Assembly: GCA_903970445.1 (NCBI GenBank)
Contig: CAJCIP010000052.1
Coordinates: 1-64,000, forward strand
DNA: 64,000 nucleotides
Origin: Verrucomicrobia bacterium Tous-C9LFEB
GTDB lineage: Bacteria; Acidobacteriota; Terriglobia; Terriglobales; Acidobacteriaceae
Reading direction: 5' to 3'
Part shown: in pieces, positions 9,342 to 18,637 of the stretch
How positions within the stretch are numbered: position 1 is the first letter of the stretch
How the letters are laid out: the number at the start of each line of letters is the position of its first letter
Notes under the pieces: model-generated
Seen by the model: the letters and a program-made list of their open reading frames with translations, nothing else
Told to the model about the DNA's origin: nothing
Database searches by the model: none
Program-made: the position numbers and the translations under genes

Positions 9342-10499
9342 ATGACTGCAACCGAGAACACACAATTTGAGCTAAGTGCGGACCAGCAATCGATGCGTGA
9401 ACTCGCCGTCTCGTTTGGCCGTGAACAAATCGAACCTTACGCGCTGAAGTGGGACGAAGACAAGTACTTTCCTGTCGACGTGATCAAGAGCGCAGCGGCC
9501 CTTGGTATGGGCGGTATATGTGTCGCGGACGATGTTGGGGGGAGCAACCTCAGCCGCCTGGATGCGGTGCTGATTTATGACGGTCTTGCGGCAGCCTGTC
9601 CCTCGACCGCCGCTTACTTCTCCGTGCACAACATGGTGGCGTGGGCTATCGACAGGTTCGGCAATGAGGAGCAACGTAAGCGCTTCTTGCCGAAGCTGTG
9701 CAGTTTGGAGACGCTGGGTGCTTATTGCCTGTCAGAGCCCGGAAGCGGATCCGATGCCGCTGCCTTATCAACGCGAGCTGCAAACGAGGATGACAGCTAT
9801 GTGCTGAACGGGGTAAAGCAGTTCATCTCCGGCGCAGGCGCCGCCGACGTGTACATCGTCATGGCGCGGACCAGCGAGCCGGGCCCAAAGGGCATATCTG
9901 CTTTCCTGGTTGAAAAGGGAACGCAAGGGCTTTCCTTCGGCCCCTGCGAAAAGAAAATGGGTTGGCATTCACAGCCAACGCGGCAAGTTATTTTGGAAGA
10001 CGTGCGCGTTCCTGCGGCGAACCTGCTTGGTCCGCTGGGCACAGGATTTAAGATCGCGATGTCCGCGCTAGACGGCGGCAGATTGAACATTGCGGCGTGT
10101 TCACTTGGCGGGGCGCGGGCCGCCGTTGCAAAGGCCACGGCGTACATGCGCGAGCGGAAAGCGTTCGGCAAGCCGCTAACGGACTTCCAGGCGCTGCAGT
10201 TTCGGCTCGCAGACATGGCCACGGAGTTGGAAGTCGCGGAGACATTTCTCTGGAAGGCGGCGGCGGCGCTCGACGCGAAGGCACCTAAGGCGCCAGTGCT
10301 ATGCGCGATGGCGAAGCGCTTTGTCACCGATGCGGGCTTCAACATTGCAAATGACGCGTTGCAGCTCCTTGGTGGGTACGGGTATCTGGCGGACTACGGC
10401 GTTGAAAAGATCGTGCGAGACCTCCGTGTTCATCAGATTCTGGAAGGCACAAACGAAATCATGCGCGTCATCATTGCCCGCAGCTTGATTGCGCAGTAA
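9342..10499 (+). CDS. Acyl-CoA dehydrogenase (short/branched-chain, isobutyryl-CoA dehydrogenase-like)
   Basis: 385 residues, a full-length FAD enzyme that introduces the alpha-beta double bond into an acyl-CoA and passes electrons to ETF. Signatures are CLSEPGSGSDA (family signature 1), the FAD-binding region around VYIVMARTSE, and DALQLLGGYGYLADYGVEKIVRDLR followed by HQILEGTNEIMR with the catalytic base at Glu368. HQILEGTNEIMR resembles isobutyryl-CoA dehydrogenase (ACAD8). The gene starts a co-oriented set with an SDR, EtfB, EtfA and an FeS oxidoreductase, so a branched-chain acyl-CoA (for example from valine) is the likely substrate. Confidence 0.92.
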   Translation: MTATENTQFELSADQQSMRELAVSFGREQIEPYALKWDEDKYFPVDVIKSAAALGMGGICVADDVGGSNLSRLDAVLIYDGLAAACPSTAAYFSVHNMVAWAIDRFGNEEQRKRFLPKLCSLETLGAYCLSEPGSGSDAAALSTRAANEDDSYVLNGVKQFISGAGAADVYIVMARTSEPGPKGISAFLVEKGTQGLSFGPCEKKMGWHSQPTRQVILEDVRVPAANLLGPLGTGFKIAMSALDGGRLNIAACSLGGARAAVAKATAYMRERKAFGKPLTDFQALQFRLADMATELEVAETFLWKAAAALDAKAPKAPVLCAMAKRFVTDAGFNIANDALQLLGGYGYLADYGVEKIVRDLRVHQILEGTNEIMRVIIARSLIAQ

Positions 10500-10520
10500 G
10501 CGGGAGCGTTCGAGGACCAG

Positions 10521-11285
10521 ATGCAAATCGCAGGAAGCACATTTCTGATCACAGGTGGTGCCTCAGGCCTCGGCGAGGCGACCGCACGGATGTTGGTTGG
10601 CCGAGGAGCGAAGGTAGTTATAGCCGACGTAAATCCTGCTGGAGAAACGCTCTCAGCTGAACTTGGACACTCGGCCGCCTTTGTTCGAACTGATGTCACA
10701 AGCGAAGCCGATGGAAGGCAGGCCGTAGCATCTGCTCTGGATCGTTTCGGCACTTTACAAGGGTTGGTGAACTGCGCCGGGATCGCTCCAAGTGAACGAA
10801 TCGTCGGCCGGAGTGGGGCACACAGCCTTGAGAGTTTCACACGCGCTGTAATGATCAACCTTGTCGGCACCTTCAACATGATGCGACTCGCCGCGGAAGC
10901 GATGATGAGCAACGAACCACTTGAAGACAACGAGCGTGGAGTCATCATCAACACGGCATCGATCGCTGCCTATGAAGGACAGATCGGCCAGGCAGCCTAC
11001 GCTGCCTCGAAAGCCGGTGTGGCTGGCCTCACTTTGCCCGCGGCGCGCGAATTCGCGAAGACGGGCATCCGCGTGGTCACCATCGCGCCAGGGCTGTTCA
11101 TGACTCCAATGATGTCGGGCTTTCCTTCCGCGGTACAGGAAGCGCTCGCACAAGCGGTCCCGTTTCCCGCACGACTCGGCAAGCCGGGGGAATACGCTGA
11201 CTTGGTGGCTACAATCTGTGAACTAACGATGCTCAACGGCGAGGTCATTCGTCTGGATGGAGCTCTGAGGATGGCTCCGAAGTAG
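10521..11285 (+). CDS. SDR family 3-hydroxyacyl-CoA dehydrogenase (HSD17B10-like)
   Basis: 254 residues, a classical short-chain dehydrogenase. NAD-binding TGGASGLG begins at Thr11, Asp36 in IADVNP favours NAD(H), and NCAGIAP follows. The catalytic triad is Ser147, Tyr160 and Lys164 (YAASK). [15 protein letters not shown] and the C-terminal [13 protein letters not shown] match the type 2 3-hydroxyacyl-CoA dehydrogenase branch. It lies 21 bases after the acyl-CoA dehydrogenase and probably catalyses a later oxidation step in the same pathway. Confidence 0.88.
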   Translation: MQIAGSTFLITGGASGLGEATARMLVGRGAKVVIADVNPAGETLSAELGHSAAFVRTDVTSEADGRQAVASALDRFGTLQGLVNCAGIAPSERIVGRSGAHSLESFTRAVMINLVGTFNMMRLAAEAMMSNEPLEDNERGVIINTASIAAYEGQIGQAAYAASKAGVAGLTLPAAREFAKTGIRVVTIAPGLFMTPMMSGFPSAVQEALAQAVPFPARLGKPGEYADLVATICELTMLNGEVIRLDGALRMAPK

Positions 11286-11315
11286 AATGGCGACCTTCTT
11301 AATAAGGGTGATTTG

Positions 11316-12074
11316 GTGAAGATATTGGCGGTAGTCCGGCAGGTGCCGGATGCAGAAGAAAACGTGAGGATCATCGAGGGCCGGGTTGATCTCGCGAGCA
11401 GCAAATTGGTGCTCGACACAATGGACGAATACGGTATCGAGGAAGCGTTGCGCCTGCGTGAGCGCACCAGTGAGGTCGAGATTGTGGCTCTTGCAGTTGG
11501 TTCGGCGCGCTCGGAGGAGGCGCTTCGAACTGCGCTTGCGCTCGGCTCCGACCGAGCGATTCTTGTAGAAAGTTCCGAGCCATTGGATGTGATCGCCGTG
11601 AGCAGCATTGTGGCACAGGTCGCACAAAGTGAGTCAGTGAACCTTATCTTCTGCGGAGGCCAGCAGGCTGATTGGGACAGCCAGGCACTAGGTGCTGCGG
11701 TTGCGGAGCGTTTGAAGTGGCCACAAGCAACGTGGGTGACATCCCTCACGGTCGATGGTGACCGCATCTCGGGCAAGCATGATGTGGACGAAGGCACGGA
11801 AACGTTTGCGCTATCTCTACCTGCGGTGATCACGACGCAACAAGGCCTGAACGAGCCACGCTATCCCACGCTGCCGAACATCATGAAAGCAAGAAAGAAA
11901 GAACTTACTCGAAAGAAGTTGATTGAGTTTGGCACTTCGCCTAGAGTCACACCTGTTGGTTCGAGCATTCAGATAAAAGAGCGCTTGCGCAAGATGTTGG
12001 ACGGCAAAGATGCGCCCGCCGCTGCTGGGCAGCTGGTTGATCTCCTGCGCAGCGAAGCAAGGGTGATCGCATGA
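11316..12074 (+). CDS. etfB: Electron transfer flavoprotein, beta subunit
   Basis: 252 residues from a GTG start with AAGGG seven bases upstream; a TTG three bases earlier is possible but worse placed. The EtfB pattern is clear: [14 protein letters not shown] at the N-terminus, [42 protein letters not shown] and the family signature in [30 protein letters not shown]. It binds AMP and forms the soluble heterodimer with EtfA. Its stop overlaps the etfA start (ATGA). Confidence 0.94.
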   Translation: MKILAVVRQVPDAEENVRIIEGRVDLASSKLVLDTMDEYGIEEALRLRERTSEVEIVALAVGSARSEEALRTALALGSDRAILVESSEPLDVIAVSSIVAQVAQSESVNLIFCGGQQADWDSQALGAAVAERLKWPQATWVTSLTVDGDRISGKHDVDEGTETFALSLPAVITTQQGLNEPRYPTLPNIMKARKKELTRKKLIEFGTSPRVTPVGSSIQIKERLRKMLDGKDAPAAAGQLVDLLRSEARVIA

Positions 12075-13024
12075 TCCTGATCGTGGCAGAACACCTTGAC
12101 GGCAAGCTGAGCAAGAGCACGTACGAGATGGTTCAGGCAGCACGTGAATTGAAGCGTGAAGCGCCTGTCTCGCTGTTGGTGCTGGGCAGCGGCGTAGCAA
12201 GTGTCGCTTCTGAAGCCGCGAAGTTGTGCGATCAAGTGCTTGTAGCAGACCTTTCCGCACTGGCGCAGTACGACGCGGAACTTTGGTCAGCTGCTGTCGC
12301 GCAGATAGCGTATGAAGGCGAAGCGAGCCTCGTTCTTATTGGTGGCAGTCGAAGCGGACGAGAGTACAGCCCACGGGTTGCAGTGAAACTGGACATACCC
12401 CTTTTGGAGGACGTTGTCAGCTTGACAGACGTAGACGGCGGCATCGAAGCAGAGCGTTACACTTTTCTCGCCCGCGTTACGGAACGAGTACGCACCGAAG
12501 CTCCTTTGGTCGTGGTCTCCATCAAGCCGGGTGCATACACGCCTGCAGCGCCCCTCGCCCAGAATGCTGAAGAGTTTGATGTGGAGTTGGCACTTCCTGA
12601 GCGGCGGGTCGAAGTCACCGGACGCGAGAGCGCAAAGACCGAACGGGTGTCTCTTTCTGAAGCAGATGTTGTTGTGGCCGGCGGGCGTGGCGTAGGTTCG
12701 GCTGAATCCTTTACGAAGATCGTCGAAGGGCTAGCCGATCAACTCGGCGCCGCAGTCGGCGCGACACGCGCAGTCGTCGATGCGGGCTGGCGGCCTTATG
12801 CCGAACAAGTAGGACAAACAGGCAAGACAGTGCAGCCCAAAGTTTATTGGGCGATAGGGATCTCCGGCGCTGTGCAGCACCTTTCAGGGATGGGCAAGAG
12901 CAAAGTGATTATCGCGATCAACAAGGACGCGGAGGCTCCGATCTTCAAGATTGCCGACTACGGAATCGTCGGTGACGTGAAGGAAATCGTTCCCGCGATC
13001 ATTGAAAAGCTGCGGTCTAAGTAA
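12071..13024 (+). CDS. etfA: Electron transfer flavoprotein, alpha subunit
   Basis: 317 residues with the EtfA two-domain layout. The N-terminal Rossmann-like part contains [18 protein letters not shown]. The C-terminal FAD domain has [31 protein letters not shown], the FAD contact [21 protein letters not shown], and [20 protein letters not shown]. It accepts electrons from acyl-CoA dehydrogenases. Coupled to etfB and 24 bases upstream of the membrane FeS oxidoreductase, its likely quinone-side partner. Confidence 0.95.
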   Translation: MILIVAEHLDGKLSKSTYEMVQAARELKREAPVSLLVLGSGVASVASEAAKLCDQVLVADLSALAQYDAELWSAAVAQIAYEGEASLVLIGGSRSGREYSPRVAVKLDIPLLEDVVSLTDVDGGIEAERYTFLARVTERVRTEAPLVVVSIKPGAYTPAAPLAQNAEEFDVELALPERRVEVTGRESAKTERVSLSEADVVVAGGRGVGSAESFTKIVEGLADQLGAAVGATRAVVDAGWRPYAEQVGQTGKTVQPKVYWAIGISGAVQHLSGMGKSKVIIAINKDAEAPIFKIADYGIVGDVKEIVPAIIEKLRSK

Positions 13025-13048
13025 GAAGAAGTCACCGTTAAACTGCCT

Positions 13049-15691
13049 ATGCTCTCGCTGACGCAAAAAATCGCATTCTTGGTTTTTGCCGCAGCAATGC
13101 TAGCTGCGGCGGTTTACGCATGGACACGTTTGTATCGCCGGTTGGCCGCGGGCCGTCGGGACACAGATGCGCGCTTCGATCATGTGCTACAGCGCCTCCG
13201 GTATTCGCTGATAACTACGCTGACGCAGCGCAGAACGTTTCGTAAACGGCCAGTCGTTTCCTTTTTCCATTCGTTTATCTTCTACGGGTTCACCTTCTAC
13301 ATATTGGTGAACTTCATCGACGCAGCCGAAGGCTTCTTTCGCTTCAACTCATTTGGCGCGATCTACAACTTGCTTGCCGACGCGTTCAGCGCTCTTGTCC
13401 TCATTGCCGTTGTCGCGCTCGTACTGAGGAGATTTGCTCTTCCTAGCCGCAGAGACTTTTCTTTTAACCAGCGCACACTTCTTCACCCGGAGTTGAAGAG
13501 GGGCTATGTTCGTTTTGACTCGATCATTGTCTCCACATTTATCTTGTTTCACGTCGGCAGCCGCGCAGTAGGTGCAGGCGCGAAACTTGCGCTGCAAGGG
13601 CGCGACCGCTTTCAGCCGTTTGCCTCATTGGTATCGCATGCCTTTTCGCCCGCAAATGCCGAAGCCTGGCGTGTCTTCGGGTACTGGGGTGCGCTCGGAA
13701 GCGTTCTTGCCTTCTTAGCCTACTTCCCACGTTCCAAGCACATTCATATTTTCCTCGCATCCGCGAAATACGCTGTTGCGCGCGGCAACGGTTCGGGCGT
13801 TCTTCCAGTCGTCGAGCTGAATAGCGAGTTCGAAGAGCCGCAGCTTGGAGCAAGTAAGTTAGAGGAGCTTGCTTGGCCGCGGCTGCTGGACGCTTACGCG
13901 TGCATTCAATGCAATCGATGCCAGGATGTTTGCCCTGCAACGGCTACTGGAAAATCGCTTAGTCCATCTGCGCTGGAAATCAACAAGCGCATGGAATTGA
14001 ACGAGCTCGGCAAGACGTTCCGCGCGTTTGAGTCAGGTGCGTCCAGCCCGAAGTCACTTCTTCAGTTCGCCATGACCGCAGAAGCCGCGTGGGCTTGCAC
14101 AACGTGCGGGGCCTGCATGGAAGTCTGTCCTGTGCAGGACGAACCGATGCTCGACATCATCGACATCCGCCGGCATCAGGTGATGATCGAGGGTGACTTT
14201 CCGAGACAACTGCAGAGTGCCTTCCGAGGAATGGAGCGTTCGAATAATCCCTGGGGTCTTGGCCACGAAAAGCGACTTGATTGGGCTGAGGGACTGAGGG
14301 TCAGGACGACGGACGAGAATCCTGACCCGGACGTTTTGTACTGGGTTGGATGCGCCGCCAGCTATGATCCGCAGGCACAAAAGACGGCGCGCGCTTTTGT
14401 CCAGTTGCTCGATCACGCTGGAGTTGACTTTGCGGTGCTTGGCAAGCGCGAGTGTTGTACCGGCGACAGTGCCAGGCGTGCAGGCAATGAAGTGCTTTAT
14501 CAGCAGCTAGCCAATACAAACGTTGCGACGCTGAATGCGCTCAAGCCCAAGCTCATCGTGGCTACCTGTCCGCACTGCATGAACTCTATTGGAAAGGAGT
14601 ACGCACAACTTGGCGGTGACTATAAAGTTGTTCACCACAGTAAATATCTCGACAGCCTGGTGCAAGAAGGAAAGCTACGCCCAAGCAGCAATGGCGCCAC
14701 AGTAGCTTTTCATGATCCCTGCTATCTCGGTCGTCACAATGGTGTCTATGACGCTCCGCGGAATGTGCTCAATGTTCTGAGTAACTCGGTGATTGAGTTA
14801 GATCGCAATCGCGAGAATTCCTTTTGCTGCGGCGCCGGCGGCGCGCAGTTCTGGAAGGAGGAAGAACCAGGCGATGGGCGAATCTCTGACAATCGTTACG
14901 CTGAGGCAGAACGCCGCTTGTCGGGGGCTGAGGATAAGGTGCTGGCCGTTGGATGTCCCTTCTGCAAGAGTATGTTAGACAGCACACCCGGCAGGGGAGT
15001 GACGCCGCTCCCCATCAAGGACATTGCTGAGCTACTGCTTGAAGGAGTGCAAAGAAACTTACAGCGTGGTCCTGCTGTGTCAGCTTCGTCAGCTCAGATC
15101 GCGAATGATGTGTTGCCCGTCGTCCATTCCTCTGAGTTTGAAGAAGCGCCGTCTTCCCGACCAGTTGCGATCCTCTCGTTCGCAGATTCGCATCTGCCGA
15201 CGGAGGCTGTAAGAGTAAGCAACGAGCAGCCCGCTGGGGCAAGTCCTTCGATCGAAAAGAGGCGGCCAAAATGGACGCCCAAACGAACCTCATCTACACA
15301 GCCGGAACACAATCTCGATGCCGTAGCGAGCAGCCGCCAGGGAGCGCTCGACCGTATTGAGCTTTCGCTGAAAAGCAGCACTCGAAAAGCGTGCACTTCG
15401 TCGAGGCTTGTCGCCGGCGCGCCGCCGGCTCCAGGAGCTGTTGACAATGATGCGATGCCAGGCGTGGAGCAGCCACATGACATTGCTCCAGCGTTCGCGA
15501 CTAAAGCTCCTCCTCGGAAGGCTTGGAAGCCGAGACCCCCGCGCACAGTCGACCTTGAGGCGGAAGCTCAGCTGGGTTCAGAGGATATAACGCCGCAAAT
15601 CGTCTCAGACAAATCTGATGAGCTTCTAAAATCGGCAGTCGCTCCGACCAATCAACGAAAACATTGGGTACCGAAGCGGAAGAGTGTATGA
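13049..15691 (+). CDS. Membrane FeS oxidoreductase (DUF224-type, ETF:quinone oxidoreductase EMO family) with a long basic C-terminal tail
   Basis: 880 residues. Residues 1-240 contain several membrane helices of the nitrate-reductase-gamma type with conserved His residues. Two 4Fe4S motifs follow, at Cys285/288/291/295 and Cys350/353/356/360. Two CCG (heterodisulfide-reductase D-like) domains occupy about 420-672, with CCTGDSA, CPHCMNS, HDPCYLGRHNG, SFCCGAGG and CPFCKS. This architecture is known from proteins that move ETF electrons to menaquinone, and its position after etfBA agrees. The last ~205 residues (about 675-880) are disordered-looking and carry three similar basic Trp motifs (KWTPKR ~741, AWKPRPPR ~825, HWVPKRK ~872), which are not part of the family core. 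Confidence 0.88.
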   Translation: MLSLTQKIAFLVFAAAMLAAAVYAWTRLYRRLAAGRRDTDARFDHVLQRLRYSLITTLTQRRTFRKRPVVSFFHSFIFYGFTFYILVNFIDAAEGFFRFNSFGAIYNLLADAFSALVLIAVVALVLRRFALPSRRDFSFNQRTLLHPELKRGYVRFDSIIVSTFILFHVGSRAVGAGAKLALQGRDRFQPFASLVSHAFSPANAEAWRVFGYWGALGSVLAFLAYFPRSKHIHIFLASAKYAVARGNGSGVLPVVELNSEFEEPQLGASKLEELAWPRLLDAYACIQCNRCQDVCPATATGKSLSPSALEINKRMELNELGKTFRAFESGASSPKSLLQFAMTAEAAWACTTCGACMEVCPVQDEPMLDIIDIRRHQVMIEGDFPRQLQSAFRGMERSNNPWGLGHEKRLDWAEGLRVRTTDENPDPDVLYWVGCAASYDPQAQKTARAFVQLLDHAGVDFAVLGKRECCTGDSARRAGNEVLYQQLANTNVATLNALKPKLIVATCPHCMNSIGKEYAQLGGDYKVVHHSKYLDSLVQEGKLRPSSNGATVAFHDPCYLGRHNGVYDAPRNVLNVLSNSVIELDRNRENSFCCGAGGAQFWKEEEPGDGRISDNRYAEAERRLSGAEDKVLAVGCPFCKSMLDSTPGRGVTPLPIKDIAELLLEGVQRNLQRGPAVSASSAQIANDVLPVVHSSEFEEAPSSRPVAILSFADSHLPTEAVRVSNEQPAGASPSIEKRRPKWTPKRTSSTQPEHNLDAVASSRQGALDRIELSLKSSTRKACTSSRLVAGAPPAPGAVDNDAMPGVEQPHDIAPAFATKAPPRKAWKPRPPRTVDLEAEAQLGSEDITPQIVSDKSDELLKSAVAPTNQRKHWVPKRKSV

Positions 15692-15752
15692 CCGACAATG
15701 AAACCGGAAAACTCATGAGCGCACGGACGCTTTGGGAGGTTTGTTGTAGACG

Positions 15753-16835
15753 CTAGTGGGACGGTTTTGCAAGTGGTTGATCGATTGGAACTGGTCCACC
15801 AAAGTTCGGTGTGCCATCCGCGTTCCAAGTAAACCGCTGGATGCGCGGCGAACGAAAGTTGCCGCAACCTTCGTTTGGGGCCGGGTTCGCGTGGTAAATA
15901 ATCCAATCTTCCTTGCCATCTGGAGACTGGAAGAAGCCATTGTGCCCAGGACCGAATGCATGGGACTGCGCATCGGTGCTCAAGAACGGCTGGTCGAACT
16001 TGGTCCAACTTGTCGCATCGAGCAGGTTCGCAGTGACGCTTGCCTGTAGCAAACCAATGGAATAAAAATCCGTCCAGCATCCTGAGGCAGAGAAAGTGAG
16101 AAAAATCTTATCCCCATGTAGGAGCGCTTCGGGGCCTTCGTTCACATAGACATGCCTTCCAGGCAGATCACCGTGCGTCTCCCAGGAGTAGGTGGGCTTT
16201 GCGATCAGCGTGCGTGGAGAATCAATGGTCCAGGCGTTGCTCATGTGCGCGATGAAAAGATCCTGCTCGCCATCAGTTTCTCCCTTCCAGCCAGACCAAA
16301 CGAGGTAGTGCTGACCTTGGACTTCAAACGTGGTTGCATCAATGGCCCAGCGGTCGGTTGTATCGCTGATCTTGCCTTTGAGAGTCCATGTACCCTGCGT
16401 GGGATCGTCGCTGCTATTCTCCACAACATAGATCCGATGGGAGGCATTCTTCCCCGCATCCGCGGCGAAGTAGATGTACCACTTATTACCCCAGCGATGC
16501 AGTTCAGGTGCCCAGAGTTCGTTAGACCAGGGATGACCTGGTTCCGGCGTCCACACAACGGTCTTCTTGGCATTCCGCAGATCGGCGATGTCAGCCGTTT
16601 TGCGCAGCACGAGGTTCTTACCAGAAGAATTTGAGTAATAGTAGAAGCCGTTCCACCAAATCACCCAAGGATCGGGACCGGCCTGCAGCAGGGGGTCTGT
16701 GAAAGTGTCAGTAGCAGAGGTCTGTGCGCCGGGGCGCCGTGGTGCATCCTGCGCATCGAGGTTCACAAGGGAGCAAAACGAGACCACTGTACACAGAACG
16801 AGCAATACAGCAGCTTTCCGTGGGAGACGCAACAT
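15753..16835 (-). CDS. Secreted glycoside hydrolase family 43 enzyme
   Basis: 360 residues from the Met that begins a good signal peptide (LRLPRKAAVLLVLC..., cleavage near LDAQ); longer in-frame starts exist at 16877 and 16976. The five-bladed propeller motifs of GH43 are visible: AGPDPWVIWWNGFYY (catalytic base Asp), NELWAPELH, WAIDATTFE (pKa-modulating Asp), VNEGPEALL (acid Glu), SHAFGPGHNGFF and WIIYHANP. Likely activity is on arabinan or xylan side chains outside the cytoplasm. Single gene on the minus strand, convergent with the FeS oxidoreductase gene. Confidence 0.88.
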   Translation of the reverse strand: MLRLPRKAAVLLVLCTVVSFCSLVNLDAQDAPRRPGAQTSATDTFTDPLLQAGPDPWVIWWNGFYYYSNSSGKNLVLRKTADIADLRNAKKTVVWTPEPGHPWSNELWAPELHRWGNKWYIYFAADAGKNASHRIYVVENSSDDPTQGTWTLKGKISDTTDRWAIDATTFEVQGQHYLVWSGWKGETDGEQDLFIAHMSNAWTIDSPRTLIAKPTYSWETHGDLPGRHVYVNEGPEALLHGDKIFLTFSASGCWTDFYSIGLLQASVTANLLDATSWTKFDQPFLSTDAQSHAFGPGHNGFFQSPDGKEDWIIYHANPAPNEGCGNFRSPRIQRFTWNADGTPNFGGPVPIDQPLAKPSH

Positions 16836-17034
16836 GAAGATTTTTGACGACTCCGCCTGGTGCGCTGTTGCTTCCATGAGAGGTACCCGCGCCGTGCAAT
16901 CCATAGCATGATGAAAGTACTTGCGACAATGGGAGCAGCCTAGGTACTCCGTGTTGCTCCCGAACAGCGACAACACCTTTTACTAAGATACGGATCATCA
17001 AGAGCGAAATGAGGACGTCATAGCTATCGCGCAA

Positions 17035-18561
17035 ATGAACTCTTGGATCAAGCCGGCCCGGATCGCGACGGTCGCGCTGTTCAGCATTGCACTTGCGGCA
17101 TATGTGTACCTTTCGTGGCACTGGCCGCTCATGCACGACATGCAGGTCCTGCATTACGTATCCTTCCTCATCGACAAAGGTTGGGCTCCGTACCGGGAGA
17201 TTCTGGACATGAATATGCCAGGAGCTTACCTGTTCGAGCGCTGGGCTCTCTACCTTTACGGCAGCAGCGATTTAGGCTGGCGTTTTTACGACCTCACTCT
17301 CTCCGCTGTCGGCATCGTGGCGATGGTTGTCATTGCACGCCCATACGATTGGCTGGCCGGCTTCGTCGCGGGAGCCACATTCGCATTGGTGCATGGCGCG
17401 GATGGTCCAATGGATGCAGGACAGCGTGATCAGCTCATGGCGGTCTTGCTTCTAGTGGCTTATGCTCTTTGCTTCCAGGCTGTTCGCCGGCGTGTACCAA
17501 TGCTACTTGGCATAGCCGCGCTGTGCAGTGGCATGGCAGCTTCGATCAAACCTACGTTGGTATTTGCAAGCCCTGTTTTATTTCTTCTTGCTCTCCTGCG
17601 ACTGCGCCGGGAAGCTGTCAAGCTTACCCCTTACGTACTCTGGATTTTGACTGGGTGGTTCATTTCAGTCGGCGTCGTGCTTTGGTTCCTCCTCTCCCAT
17701 GGCTCGCTTCAGGCATTTATCTATGACTTGACGGTGATAATCCCTCACTACGCAACGATCGCCGGCGCTACCTGGCCCGAGATGCTTCGAACAACACTCC
17801 CGCGCCCGTTGTTTGTTTACATAGCCTTTGCCCTCGCCAGCTTGTTCACCTATCGCGCATGGTCAAATTGGGAGCACGCCGCGCTCCTCTGCGGGATCGC
17901 CTTTGGCCTCATTAACTTCTACGGACAGCACAAAGGTTTCGGGCAACACCGGTATACGACAAATGCGTTCGTAATCCTGTGGGCGACAATTCAGTTGATG
18001 ATGGCTCTCCGTCAGCCTGGCCTAGCGCGATGGATTGCCGCCACCGGGCTTCTATACCTAACGGCTGTAAACACACCGAACGACGTCATCTGGATTCGCA
18101 GGTATGCGTCGGTCGACCAATTCACCTCCTATCTCGAAGGGGATCTGAGGAGTATCGGTCCCGCGAAACTACAGCGCAGCGTGCAGTGCCTTGACCTTGT
18201 AGACGGCTGCCTCACTGCCCTTTATCATCTGAAAATCGTTCAAAGTAATGGCTCGACCGGCGATTTGCTCTTGTTTTTGCCACAGCATTATTGGGTTGTT
18301 GAAAACGCGAGAGCCACGTTTCTAAGCGACATCCAGAGAAGGCCACCGCGTGTAATCGTTCTTTCGAATGCGCCGTTTCAAGGCGCGCGTACTTTTGGCA
18401 TCGTTAGTGCCTTTCCGCAGATGGCGGATGTCCTCGCCCGGCAGTATATCCTCACCACGCAACGTGAGTTTTGCGAAGCTGCTGCGTCCCATCCCGGCCT
18501 GGATTCCAACTGTCCGGCGTACAGGATTTATCAACTCAAGACTGTGGATCGCGGTCGTTAG
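17035..18561 (+). CDS. Polytopic membrane protein, GT-C/ArnT-like glycosyltransferase candidate
   Basis: 508 residues with about ten hydrophobic helices up to residue ~350 and a soluble C-terminal part. The first periplasmic loop has HDMQVLHYVSFLIDKGWAPYREI followed by NMPGAY. This resembles the acidic loop and PYR-D/E-xxxxNPPG pattern of dolichyl-phosphate-mannose-type (GT39/GT83) transferases, which use lipid-linked sugars. I cannot assign a substrate. No close operon partners; accA begins 77 bases downstream. Confidence 0.6.
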   Translation: MNSWIKPARIATVALFSIALAAYVYLSWHWPLMHDMQVLHYVSFLIDKGWAPYREILDMNMPGAYLFERWALYLYGSSDLGWRFYDLTLSAVGIVAMVVIARPYDWLAGFVAGATFALVHGADGPMDAGQRDQLMAVLLLVAYALCFQAVRRRVPMLLGIAALCSGMAASIKPTLVFASPVLFLLALLRLRREAVKLTPYVLWILTGWFISVGVVLWFLLSHGSLQAFIYDLTVIIPHYATIAGATWPEMLRTTLPRPLFVYIAFALASLFTYRAWSNWEHAALLCGIAFGLINFYGQHKGFGQHRYTTNAFVILWATIQLMMALRQPGLARWIAATGLLYLTAVNTPNDVIWIRRYASVDQFTSYLEGDLRSIGPAKLQRSVQCLDLVDGCLTALYHLKIVQSNGSTGDLLLFLPQHYWVVENARATFLSDIQRRPPRVIVLSNAPFQGARTFGIVSAFPQMADVLARQYILTTQREFCEAAASHPGLDSNCPAYRIYQLKTVDRGR

Positions 18562-18637
18562 TGATAGCAACGTCCAGCTCCGCCGACCAAGAGTTCCTCA
18601 TTGGGGGCTGAACGACTTACAATCAGGGAGGGATCAG

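Noticed and set aside
12582-12597. GG-N10-GC sigma54-like word inside etfA
   Set aside because: It lies within coding sequence with no gene start nearby; such words are expected about once per 16 kb per strand by chance.
18368-18637. N-terminal extension of AccA from an upstream in-frame start
   Set aside because: The extension overlaps the end of the previous gene, is unlike AccA, and the good ribosome-binding site is at 18626-18631.
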